From contig PHFL01000010.1 in NCBI GenBank assembly GCA_002794105.1, forward strand, positions 2,356 to 66,355: a DNA stretch of 64,000 nucleotides, written 5' to 3'. Position numbers and translations under genes: made by a program. The notes beneath the pieces were generated by a model. It saw only the letters and a program-made list of their open reading frames with translations. It was not told where the DNA came from and ran no database searches. Shown here one piece after another: positions 26,929-35,684 of the stretch; the stretch's first letter is position 1, and the number at the start of each line of letters is the position of its first letter. Origin of the DNA: Candidatus Thermochlorobacter aerophilus. Its GTDB lineage: Bacteria > Bacteroidota > Chlorobiia > Chlorobiales > Thermochlorobacteraceae.

Positions 26929-29370
26929 ATGCTGCACCGAATTCCAGCAAAAGCGCCGAGTCTACAGAGGCGCGAGAGCAAATTGGTCACGATGGTCGAA
27001 ATCGATCAAATTTTGCTTGCAGAGCGCGACCTGAACCGAAAAAATTGTCAGCCACTTTTGCAGCACTTTGGAACACTTGCCGATGCTGAACGCGTGAGCG
27101 TCTTCAAAAATCAAGCAGACAGCGATGGAGTGCTGCGCACAAGCCTGATTGCAGAGTGGTGCACAGAGACCCAAATGGCACAGCTGGGCAACCCACAACT
27201 GGAAAACGTCCCATACAGCGAAAAACTTGAACCCATCAAGCAAATACTTAGCACTAATACTCCGCTCATGTTTCGTGCCGAAGAGTTATCGGCAGAAGAG
27301 TCTGCACTTTTTGTCGCAAAAGGAGCAAAAGCGGCCTTACTTTTGCCAGTGTTTGTCGGTGGTAAGTTCTATGGGATTATTGGGGCGGAAAAACATGCAT
27401 CAGCGGAGTTGTGGGATGAAGAAACGCTAGGTTTCCTGAAAGTAACGGTTGCATCAATCTCCATGGCATTGGAGCGAAAATATGCCGAAAAAGAACTTGC
27501 CGAAGCAAAGGAGCAGTTTCAAGCGGTCTTAGATGCCTTGCCCGGTTTCGTCTCGTGGGTAGATTCTAACCTGACGTATTTAGGACTAAATCAATACTTA
27601 GCAGCCACACTTGGCGGAACCCCCAAAGACTACATTGGCAAGAAAGTAGGTTTCATGAACCCCAGATTTTACGACTTTCTGAAGCAGCTCTTTGACTCAC
27701 CCTACCAAGGCAACATTATGGAAGATTCCGTGGTGATTCACGGTCGGCGCTTTCATCATCTGATTGTGGCACAAAAGTATCAACAGGGCAAAGCCGCAGT
27801 GTGCGTCGGCATCGACATTACCGACCGAAAAATCATGGAGGAAAAACTTCGTGAGCAAGCGGCATTGCTCGACATCACACACGACGCGGTCATCCTGCAA
27901 GACCTTGAGGGACGCACACTGTACTGGAACGAGAGCGCAAAGCGCATGTATGGGTGGACAAAAGAAGAAGTGCTAGGGAAAAATATCAGACACGAGTTAT
28001 ATGCCGAGTCTGACCTTGCTCGGTATGACGAAATCAATCGGGCGATTTTGGAAAAAGGTAGTTGGATGGGAGAGCTACGCCAGCGCACAAAAGACGGCAA
28101 AACGATTATTGTCGAGAGCCGCTGCACCATCGTGCCCAATGAAAGTGGGCAAGCCAGTAAGATTCTCATCGTCAACACGGATATTACCGAGAAGAAAAAC
28201 TTGGAAAGCCAGATGCTACGCAACCAGAGAATGGATAGCATTGGGCTGCTGGCAAGTGGGATTGCGCACGACATGAACAATGTGTTAGCCCCGATTCTAT
28301 CGAGCTTAGCCTTGATACGTGCAAAGAGTTCCGATGAGCAAATCCAGCGCTGGGTGTCGCTGCTGGAGCAAAGCGCCCAACGAGGCAAAGAGTTGATGAG
28401 ACAAATTCTCAGCTTTACACGCGGCGAAAGCGGTGAGAAAGCCGTCATAGACCTTGGCAAACTGGCAGAAGAAGCCTATCGCTTCATCTCGCAAGTTTTC
28501 CCGAAAGAAATTGAGATTCAGCTTGAAGTGCCCAGCGCGCTATGGATGATACTTGGCGAGACGACAAAGATTTACCAAGCGCTGTTGAATCTGTGTGTGA
28601 ATGCACGCGATGCCATGCCTAATGGCGGAAGATTAACCATCAAGCTGGAAAATGTAGAGATTACCGCCGCGCAAAAGTCATTTCATATCAATGCAAAAGA
28701 GGGCGAATATGTGCGGCTAACCGTCAGCGATACTGGCACAGGCATCCCGCCTGAAGTGTTGGATAAAATCTTTGAGCCATTTTTTACCACCAAAGAAGTC
28801 GGAAAAGGCACAGGACTCGGGCTATCGGTGGTCTATTCCGTCATGAATAGCCATGGTGGCTTCATTGATGTCAAAACTGAAGTCGGCAAAGGCACTGCCT
28901 TCATGCTGTATTTTCCAGCCACAAAATCCGAGCAAAGTGAGCAGATTGATGAGCCGCTGGAAACCATGTTTGGCTGCGGCGAAGGTATTTTGCTGGTCGA
29001 AGATGAGCTGGCAGTGCGAGAGGTCACATCTGCCATTCTTTTGAGCATGGGCTACAGTGTGCTCACTGCCAAAAATGGCGCAGAAGCCGTAGCCCTGTTT
29101 GTGCAACATCAGCGTGAAATTCACCTACTCTTGACCGATTTAATGATGCCTGTTATGGACGGCATTGCGTGCATACATGCCATTCGCTCCATTAACCCAA
29201 GCCTTCCAGTAGTGGCGATGACAGGCTTGATGAATGAAGAAAAGGCGGCAAAGCTAAGCCAATTAGGCATTCAGGGCTCGATTAACAAGCCGTTCCGAGC
29301 AGAAGCATTGCTCAAAACAGTTTCCCAAGCACTGAAGCAAGTGACGGCGCGGACTTCACCCTCTTCATGA
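26929..29370 (+). CDS. Soluble hybrid sensor histidine kinase (GAF-PAS-PAS-HisKA-HATPase-REC)
   Basis: 813 residues, no membrane span. In order: a GAF-like domain (about 30-185), a PAS (about 195-300), a second PAS/PAC (about 315-420, [15 protein letters not shown]), HisKA with [14 protein letters not shown] (phospho-acceptor His447), and HATPase_c with N-box [14 protein letters not shown] plus G-boxes DTGTGIPPE and [13 protein letters not shown]-terminal receiver has acidic VEDE, phospho-acceptor Asp737 ([12 protein letters not shown]) and Lys in NKPF. It is probably a cytoplasmic sensor of a soluble or redox cue feeding a phosphorelay; the input is unknown. No output regulator is adjacent. 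Its 3' end overlaps the SLC13 gene tail to tail. Confidence 0.93.
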   Translation: MLHRIPAKAPSLQRRESKLVTMVEIDQILLAERDLNRKNCQPLLQHFGTLADAERVSVFKNQADSDGVLRTSLIAEWCTETQMAQLGNPQLENVPYSEKLEPIKQILSTNTPLMFRAEELSAEESALFVAKGAKAALLLPVFVGGKFYGIIGAEKHASAELWDEETLGFLKVTVASISMALERKYAEKELAEAKEQFQAVLDALPGFVSWVDSNLTYLGLNQYLAATLGGTPKDYIGKKVGFMNPRFYDFLKQLFDSPYQGNIMEDSVVIHGRRFHHLIVAQKYQQGKAAVCVGIDITDRKIMEEKLREQAALLDITHDAVILQDLEGRTLYWNESAKRMYGWTKEEVLGKNIRHELYAESDLARYDEINRAILEKGSWMGELRQRTKDGKTIIVESRCTIVPNESGQASKILIVNTDITEKKNLESQMLRNQRMDSIGLLASGIAHDMNNVLAPILSSLALIRAKSSDEQIQRWVSLLEQSAQRGKELMRQILSFTRGESGEKAVIDLGKLAEEAYRFISQVFPKEIEIQLEVPSALWMILGETTKIYQALLNLCVNARDAMPNGGRLTIKLENVEITAAQKSFHINAKEGEYVRLTVSDTGTGIPPEVLDKIFEPFFTTKEVGKGTGLGLSVVYSVMNSHGGFIDVKTEVGKGTAFMLYFPATKSEQSEQIDEPLETMFGCGEGILLVEDELAVREVTSAILLSMGYSVLTAKNGAEAVALFVQHQREIHLLLTDLMMPVMDGIACIHAIRSINPSLPVVAMTGLMNEEKAAKLSQLGIQGSINKPFRAEALLKTVSQALKQVTARTSPSS

Positions 29371-30771
29371 GATGAGCATCACCCACAGGGTGATGACAGG
29401 CGGAGCACATATTGCAAAAAAGCCCCCTAAGCGGCTGAAATCTTGCTGTTCTAAAAGCCCAGTGCCGAAGGCAATTGCATTAGGTGGCGTAGATACAGGC
29501 AAGAGCAACGCTGTGGAGGCGCACAGCCCAATCACCACACCAGTTTGGAGCAGATAATCGGGCGCTATCAAGGCGCCAACAGGAATTAAGACACTGGTTG
29601 CCGCTGTATTGCTCATCACATTGGAGACGAGGGTCGTTACATAGCCAAGCAGAAGAATAACCAAGTAGGGATTGGTGTCTTGTAGGCGAAGTATGCTTGC
29701 GGCAGACTGTGCTAAGCCAGATTTCTCAATAGCCAGTCCAAGCGACAACCCACCAGCGACCAGCATCAGGCTATCCCAAGGCAGGGCACGCAAATCTTTT
29801 GCCCGAATAATGCCGCTCATGGTGAGCACGACAATCGGAATGGCGCCAACTGCGGCAACGTGAATTTTATGCAGCGTCGACGTCATCCACAGCAGCAATG
29901 TAACCACCAAAGTCAGACCGACAATGAGCCGCGGGGCGCGCATGAGTTTTGCATGTTCGCTGTTGGTCGGCTCTGGCAGAGTAACTTCAATCGTCTGATT
30001 GACCAGCGAGCGAGAAAGCAAAAACCATGATGCGCCCAAAAACAGCACTGCAATGGGCAGACCGTAGAGCATCCATTCCACAAAGCTGACATTGACGCCA
30101 TTTGTAGCCAGCATGCCAACCGTAATAGCATTAGGTGGCGAGCCAATGATGGTTATCATACCGCCAACAGCCGCAGATGCCGGAATGCCAAGCAGCAAAT
30201 CAGTGGCAAGCGGATTGCCCTTCTGACATTTCTGCAGAAAAGGCAAAATGGCAGCAATCATCATGGCAGTCGTTGCCGTGTTGGACATGATAGATGAAAG
30301 GACGGCTGTCATCAGCATGATGCCCATTAGCAAGCGTGGCGCACGGCAGCCAAAACACTTAAGCGCCGCACTAAACAGCATCCGGCCCAAACCTGTGCGC
30401 TGCAATCCTTCCGAGATGAAAAACCCACTTAACATGAGCCAAATCACTGGACTCGACCAGGTATTGACATACTGCATCACATCGACAGGTTCGCCCTCAG
30501 CTCTTAAGCTGCCCATCGCAAAGACCAAAAATGCCATAATCAAAATCCCAACCGCAAAGGGAGGAACGGCTTCAGTAATCCAGAGCGAGACTGCTACGAC
30601 CAGCATAAACAGCGTGTAAAGTGCAGGCTTGCTCAATGCGCCAGCAGGCACAAGCGCCACGGCAAGAAATCCAGCTAAGACCGAGACCAGAAATAAGGTA
30701 ACTTTCCGACCGAAGGGCCAAGCTTGACGCAGGTAATACTGCGTGGCAGCATAGCGGGAGTCGCTTTCCAT
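29365..30771 (-). CDS. SLC13/DASS-family anion:sodium symporter
   Basis: 468 residues with about 11-12 hydrophobic spans. The DASS repeat motifs are present twice: SIMSNTATTAMMIAAILPF in the first half and SNVMSNTAATSVLIPVGALI in the second. These SNT motifs bind sodium and carboxylate substrate in the family (VcINDY-like). Substrates are usually C4 dicarboxylates, citrate or sulfate; which applies here cannot be told. It stands alone on the minus strand, divergent from alaS. Confidence 0.9.
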   Translation of the reverse strand: MESDSRYAATQYYLRQAWPFGRKVTLFLVSVLAGFLAVALVPAGALSKPALYTLFMLVVAVSLWITEAVPPFAVGILIMAFLVFAMGSLRAEGEPVDVMQYVNTWSSPVIWLMLSGFFISEGLQRTGLGRMLFSAALKCFGCRAPRLLMGIMLMTAVLSSIMSNTATTAMMIAAILPFLQKCQKGNPLATDLLLGIPASAAVGGMITIIGSPPNAITVGMLATNGVNVSFVEWMLYGLPIAVLFLGASWFLLSRSLVNQTIEVTLPEPTNSEHAKLMRAPRLIVGLTLVVTLLLWMTSTLHKIHVAAVGAIPIVVLTMSGIIRAKDLRALPWDSLMLVAGGLSLGLAIEKSGLAQSAASILRLQDTNPYLVILLLGYVTTLVSNVMSNTAATSVLIPVGALIAPDYLLQTGVVIGLCASTALLLPVSTPPNAIAFGTGLLEQQDFSRLGGFFAICAPPVITLWVMLIS

Positions 30772-30914
30772 ATTGCTACAACTGAAATGTTAAAGTCACT
30801 TCCGTAAGCACTTTGCTGTTCACGGCAAGTTGCCGAAGCGCAAATTTACACTTTTTCAGCGAGCAATTTCATCTGTATATTTTGTGCTTTGAATCTTCAG
30901 CTAAAAAGAGAGCC

Positions 30915-33575
30915 ATGACATCGCGCGAAATTCGTCAGTCATTTTTGGATTTTTTCAAGTCAAAGGGGCATGAGATTGTGCGTTCGGCGCCTGTGGTGCC
31001 CGCAGATGACCCAACTCTGCTTTTTACCAACGCTGGCATGAACCAGTTCAAAGATGTCTTTCTCGGCACAGGGTCGCGCCCCTATACCCGTGCTGCCAAC
31101 ACGCAAAAATGTATCCGCGCTTCAGGCAAACACAACGACCTCGAAGATGTCGGCAAAGACACCTACCATCACACCTTTTTTGAAATGCTCGGCAATTGGT
31201 CGTTTGGAGATTACTACAAAAAAGAAGCCATCGCATGGGCATGGGAATTGCTCACCGATGTCTGGAAACTGCCAAAAGACAGGCTCTACGCTACCGTCTT
31301 CCAAGATGATGATGAAGCCTACGAGCTATGGAAAACCGTAACCGATATAGACCCGTCACACATTCAGAAGCATGGCAAGAAAGATAACTTCTGGGAAATG
31401 GGCGAGACAGGACCATGCGGACCATGCTCTGAAGTGCATATTGACCTGACAGCCGACAAGAGCGGCGGACGGCTGGTCAATGCGGGCTCGCCACAAGTCA
31501 TTGAAATTTGGAACTTAGTCTTCATTCAGTTCAACCGCAATAGCCAAGGTGAGCTTGAGCTGCTCCCTGCCAAGCATGTCGATACCGGCATGGGCTTTGA
31601 GCGCATCACCGCAGTGCTACAAGGCAAGACATCAAACTACGATTCAGACATCTTCGCACCACTACTGGAGAAAATCACAGAGCTGACGGGCATTGCTTAC
31701 GGCGGAAGTCTGGAGAGCGAAACCGACATTGCGATGCGAGTGCTGGCAGACCACATCCGCACACTCAGCTTCGCTATTGCCGATGGCGCCACACCTTCCA
31801 ACGAAGGACGCGGTTACGTCTTACGGCGAATTTTACGCCGCGCCATGCGTTACTCAAGAAAACTTGGTCAGCACGAACCCATGCTCTACAAGCTGGTGGC
31901 AACACTCTCGCAAACCATGGGCGATGTATTCCCAGAACTAGTTGAACGCCGCTCAGCTATTGAACAAATCATTCGTGCTGAAGAAGAAAACTTCCTGCTC
32001 ACGCTCGACCGAGGCATTGAGATTTTCAATGAGTTTGCGCAAAAAGCCAAAAGCTCAAAGGTGATTTCAGGCGAAGATGCCTTCAAACTCTACGATACCT
32101 ATGGCTTCCCGCTCGACCTGACACGCCTAATGGCACAGGAAATTGGACTGAGCGTAGATGAACAAGGGTTTGAAAGACAAATGCAAGCGCAAAAAGAGCG
32201 CGCGCGTCAGGACCGTAAAAAGAAAATGCAATCACAAGAGGCTGGCGGCACGGCATGGATACAGCGCTCGGCAGGAGAAGACTCACTGTTTAGGGGATAC
32301 ACCACATTAACCACGCATTCAAAGGTCAGGCTGGTGCGCAAGACAGCCGACATGCTGTGCATCGTCTTAGACCAAACGCCTTTCTACGCGGAGTCAGGTG
32401 GGCAGGTCGGCGATACAGGTGTGTTGGAGTCGGCGCAATACAAATTTTTTGTGCGTGATACGCAAAAAGAAGGTGAAAAAATTGTCCACTTCATTGACCG
32501 TATCATAGACAAGACGACACAGCAGGCACTTACGCCCAGCGATTTTGATTTGGATAAACTGCCAGATGAGCTGGAAGCGTGTGTAGATGCAGAACGGCGC
32601 GCCGCCACAATGGTGCATCATACCGCGACGCACCTGCTTCATGCGGCTTTGCGCAAAGTGTTGGGCGAGCATGTTCAGCAAAAAGGTTCATTGGTAACGC
32701 CCGAGCGCTTGCGTTTCGATTTCAGTCACTTCGAAAAAGTCAGTGATGAGCAGCTGGCTGAAATTGAACGCCTCGTCAATGAGCAAATTCGCTGCGCCAA
32801 ACACACCATCAAGCACGAAGATGTGCCGTTTGAAGAAGCTAAGCGAATGGGGGCTTTGGCGTTTTTTGGCGACAAGTATGGCGAACGCGTAAGAGTGCTG
32901 GAAATTCCGGGATTCTCTATTGAATTTTGCGGCGGAACGCATCTGGATAACACTGGGCAGATTGGCATCTTCAAAATTGTCAGCGAATCTTCCATTGCTT
33001 CGGGTGTGCGGCGCATAGAAGCGGTGGCAGGTAAAGCCGCCGAGGCACTGTTCCGAACAGAGTTTTCGCAACTTCAGGCACTGAAACAGTTGCTGAACGC
33101 TCCGTCAGAAAATGAAGTAATTGAGCGAGTAAAGAAACTCATGGAAGAAAAACGTGCCATGGAGAAACAAATTGAAAAATTGCGCATAGAAACCGCACGC
33201 TATAAGCTAAACGATATTCTCGATGCACCTGAGCACATCAGCGATGTGGATGTGGTCGCTCGTGAGATAGACTGGGTACAGAGCGTCGATGAACTGCAGG
33301 GTATTGCGGAAATGGCGCGTCAGAAACTCAAAAGTGGTGTAGCGCTCTTAGGCAGCGTCATTGATGGCAAAGTTTCGCTGGTTGCGGTGGTAACAGATGA
33401 CCTCATTCAGAAAAAGAAATTGCATGCAGGCAAATTAGTTAGCGATGTTGCCAAAATTGTGGAAGGTGGCGGCGGTGGCAGGGCACAATTAGCTACAGCG
33501 GGCGGCAAAAACCCAGCTAAACTTCCTGACGCCATCACCAAGTTCAAGGAGCTGATTGCAACCCAACTCAATTGA
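30915..33575 (+). CDS. alaS: Alanyl-tRNA synthetase
   Basis: 886 residues from ATG 30915 (MTSREIRQSFLDFFKSKGHE), preceded by an AAAGAGAG ribosome site; the longer frame upstream is not conserved. A class II core (LLFTNAGMNQFKDVFLG, TETGPCGPCSEVH-like GETGPCGPCSEVH) is followed by the editing domain with HHTATHLLHAALRKVLG and CGGTH zinc ligands. The C-terminal C-Ala domain has GGGGGRAQLATAGGKNP. The length and all key motifs are normal. Confidence 0.97.
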   Translation: MTSREIRQSFLDFFKSKGHEIVRSAPVVPADDPTLLFTNAGMNQFKDVFLGTGSRPYTRAANTQKCIRASGKHNDLEDVGKDTYHHTFFEMLGNWSFGDYYKKEAIAWAWELLTDVWKLPKDRLYATVFQDDDEAYELWKTVTDIDPSHIQKHGKKDNFWEMGETGPCGPCSEVHIDLTADKSGGRLVNAGSPQVIEIWNLVFIQFNRNSQGELELLPAKHVDTGMGFERITAVLQGKTSNYDSDIFAPLLEKITELTGIAYGGSLESETDIAMRVLADHIRTLSFAIADGATPSNEGRGYVLRRILRRAMRYSRKLGQHEPMLYKLVATLSQTMGDVFPELVERRSAIEQIIRAEEENFLLTLDRGIEIFNEFAQKAKSSKVISGEDAFKLYDTYGFPLDLTRLMAQEIGLSVDEQGFERQMQAQKERARQDRKKKMQSQEAGGTAWIQRSAGEDSLFRGYTTLTTHSKVRLVRKTADMLCIVLDQTPFYAESGGQVGDTGVLESAQYKFFVRDTQKEGEKIVHFIDRIIDKTTQQALTPSDFDLDKLPDELEACVDAERRAATMVHHTATHLLHAALRKVLGEHVQQKGSLVTPERLRFDFSHFEKVSDEQLAEIERLVNEQIRCAKHTIKHEDVPFEEAKRMGALAFFGDKYGERVRVLEIPGFSIEFCGGTHLDNTGQIGIFKIVSESSIASGVRRIEAVAGKAAEALFRTEFSQLQALKQLLNAPSENEVIERVKKLMEEKRAMEKQIEKLRIETARYKLNDILDAPEHISDVDVVAREIDWVQSVDELQGIAEMARQKLKSGVALLGSVIDGKVSLVAVVTDDLIQKKKLHAGKLVSDVAKIVEGGGGGRAQLATAGGKNPAKLPDAITKFKELIATQLN

Positions 33576-33663
33576 GAGCGATATGCCCCTAAGCACAAAA
33601 CAAAATCACGCTTTTTCTTATCTTCGCTACTGAACCCTGTTTTTGAATAAAAAAGCTCACTTC

Positions 33664-34797
33664 GTGAAGCGTACTCCGCTCTACAACATACATTGCTCTT
33701 TAGGTGCAAAATTCGTTGAGTTTGGCGGCTATGAAATGCCTGTGCAGTATAGCAGTATTCTGGAAGAGCATCACACCGTGCGGCACTCGGTAGGGCTCTT
33801 TGACGTGTCGCACATGGGAAAGTTTGAACTCATAGGCGAAGGTGCGCAAGAATTTCTGCATAGCATGCTCACAAATGATGTGGCCGCTCTTCCACCTGGA
33901 CGCGCCCAGTATAATGCTATGCTCTACGAAAAGCATGAGACCTTTCCAGACGGTGGCATTATCGACGACCTCGTGCTTTACTGTTTTTCACCCACGCATT
34001 ACTTATTGATTGTCAATGCAAGTAATACCCAAAAAGATTTTGCATGGCTGAGCAAGCACCTGCCAAAGTCTCTTCAGCTAAATAATCGTTCGGAGGAACA
34101 AGCATTGCTTGCCGTGCAGGGACGATGTGCTGAAGCAACTCTGCAAAAGCTCACGAATTTGGAACTTTCGCAAATCCCATACTACGGATTCAGTTTCGGT
34201 AAGTTAGCTGATGTAGAAATGTGCATTGCCCGTACAGGCTACACTGGAGAAGATGGCTTTGAACTGTATTTGCCAAGCAAGTCAGCAGAAAAGGTCTGGA
34301 ACGCTGTGCTCGAAGCAGGTAAAGAGTTTGAGATAAAGCCAATAGGATTGGGCGCACGCGACACACTAAGGTTGGAGATGGGCTATGCGCTCTACGGACA
34401 CGAAATTGATGACACCACCAATCCGATTGAAGCGGGGTTGGGCTGGATAACCAAGCTGACAAAGTCAGCATTCAAAGGTAAGCAAGCCTGCCTGATGGCA
34501 AAAGCAACGTCAAAACGTAAACTTGTAGGATTTGAAATGCAGGGCAGGACGATTGCACGACAAGGGTTTGAAATAACAACGCAAAGTGGGGAAGTGATTG
34601 GAAAGGTATGTAGCGGAACGCTCTCACCGACACTGAATAAGCCGATTGGCACAGGATATGTTATGCTGCCGCATAGTGAGCCGAATTCGCAGATTTACAT
34701 CAACGTGAGAGGGCGTTTAGAAGAAGCGCATATAGTTCCACTACCATTTCTTTCAAAAGAAAGACGCAAAACCACCACACCCACAGCAAAAATTTGA
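33664..34797 (+). CDS. gcvT: Aminomethyltransferase (glycine cleavage T protein)
   Basis: About 377 residues. It takes the aminomethyl group from lipoylated GcvH to tetrahydrofolate. Motifs: KFVEFGGYEMPVQYSS, GLFDVSHMGKFEL, GGIIDDLVLY, ARTGYTGEDGFELYLPS (folate site) and LEMGYALYGHEID. GTG 33664 gives the usual short N-terminus (KRTPLYNIHCSLGAKFVEF); TTG 33643 is the alternative. No strong Shine-Dalgarno is seen for either. gcvH and gcvP are not in the window. Confidence 0.93.
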   Translation: MKRTPLYNIHCSLGAKFVEFGGYEMPVQYSSILEEHHTVRHSVGLFDVSHMGKFELIGEGAQEFLHSMLTNDVAALPPGRAQYNAMLYEKHETFPDGGIIDDLVLYCFSPTHYLLIVNASNTQKDFAWLSKHLPKSLQLNNRSEEQALLAVQGRCAEATLQKLTNLELSQIPYYGFSFGKLADVEMCIARTGYTGEDGFELYLPSKSAEKVWNAVLEAGKEFEIKPIGLGARDTLRLEMGYALYGHEIDDTTNPIEAGLGWITKLTKSAFKGKQACLMAKATSKRKLVGFEMQGRTIARQGFEITTQSGEVIGKVCSGTLSPTLNKPIGTGYVMLPHSEPNSQIYINVRGRLEEAHIVPLPFLSKERRKTTTPTAKI

Positions 34798-34818
34798 AAG
34801 AATCACCACTGGATTTCA

Positions 34819-35586
34819 ATGAAAATAGACGTCTTTTTTACACCAGAGGGGTTTGATGATGACTATTTGCGCGAAAGGCATGCTGTCGTGATTGATATTC
34901 TGCGCACAAGCAGCAGCATCATCACGGCACTGCAAAATGGCGCAAAGGAAATCATCCCATGCGTAGATATCATCGAAGCGCGTGCGATTGCACAAGCGCT
35001 CTCTGATGAGCGCGCCTTGCTCTGCGGAGAGCGGCAAGGCAAAATCATTGACGGCTTCGATTTAGGCAATTCACCTGAAGAATATACAGCGGAAGTGGTG
35101 TCAGGAAAAACACTGATTTTTTGCACCACAAATGGTACTCGTGCCATACTCAGAGCTAAAGCGGCTAAAACCGTGCTTGTCGGTGCCTTCACAAACCTCT
35201 CGATTCTGAAGGAATTCTTGGTCAGACCCGAAAACATCGAATACAACTTAGCCATCATTTGCGCTGGCAAAGAAAATCGCTTTTCGCTCGAAGATGCGCT
35301 CTGCGCTGGACTGCTGGTCGATAAGCTACTTGCCGACAAGAAAGCTCAAGTCATGTCGCTCTCCGATTCGGCAATGGCAGCACGCATCCTCTATGAAAAA
35401 TTTCGCGGCAATGAACTGGCAGCACTCAAAGAAAGCGAGCATGGCAGATACCTGTCCGCAATTGGCTTCGCAAAAGATATAGAGTTTGCTGCCAAGCTTG
35501 ATGTCACACAAGCCCTGCCCATTTTGGAAGAAAATGTGCTGCGCCTCTACAAACTCGAGACAAAAAAATTCAAGCGCGTTGATTAA
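34819..35586 (+). CDS. comB: Probable 2-phosphosulfolactate phosphatase
   Basis: 255 residues of the ComB family: VIDILRTSSSIITAL near residue 23, GERQGKIIDGFDLGNSP, then TTNGTRAI and CAGKENRFSLEDALCAGLLV. ComB dephosphorylates 2-phosphosulfolactate in coenzyme M synthesis of methanogens, but the family is widespread in bacteria without coenzyme M, where sulfolactate or another substrate may be used. No comA or comC is nearby. It is 22 bp after gcvT on the same strand and leads into ftsK through a structured gap. Confidence 0.88.
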   Translation: MKIDVFFTPEGFDDDYLRERHAVVIDILRTSSSIITALQNGAKEIIPCVDIIEARAIAQALSDERALLCGERQGKIIDGFDLGNSPEEYTAEVVSGKTLIFCTTNGTRAILRAKAAKTVLVGAFTNLSILKEFLVRPENIEYNLAIICAGKENRFSLEDALCAGLLVDKLLADKKAQVMSLSDSAMAARILYEKFRGNELAALKESEHGRYLSAIGFAKDIEFAAKLDVTQALPILEENVLRLYKLETKKFKRVD

Positions 35587-35594
35587 ATTGCACC

Positions 35595-35684
35595 GCATTA
35601 CAATTTGAAGGCTAGCTGCAGTGAGCGCCTCTCTGAGGGGGCGCTTGCTGCCCAGTTTTAACAAAACAATTCAAATTGTAATGC
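35595..35684 (+). promoter_or_regulatory. Long inverted-repeat element spanning the comB-ftsK gap
   Basis: Perfect 15-bp inverted repeat: gcattacaatttgaa (35595-35609) and ttcaaattgtaatgc (35670-35684). Nested inside is a second hairpin, gcag-tg-agcgcctc / gaggggcgct-tg-ctgc (about 35620-35652). The left arm starts 9 bp after the comB stop; the right arm contains the likely ftsK ATG (35681-35683). It could mask the start codon in RNA or act as a processing signal; it lacks a U-tract, so it is not a standard terminator. Confidence 0.6.

Noticed and set aside
27780..28460. 226-codon open frame antisense to the histidine kinase
   Set aside because: Serine/arginine-rich antisense shadow of conserved PAS/HisKA codons.
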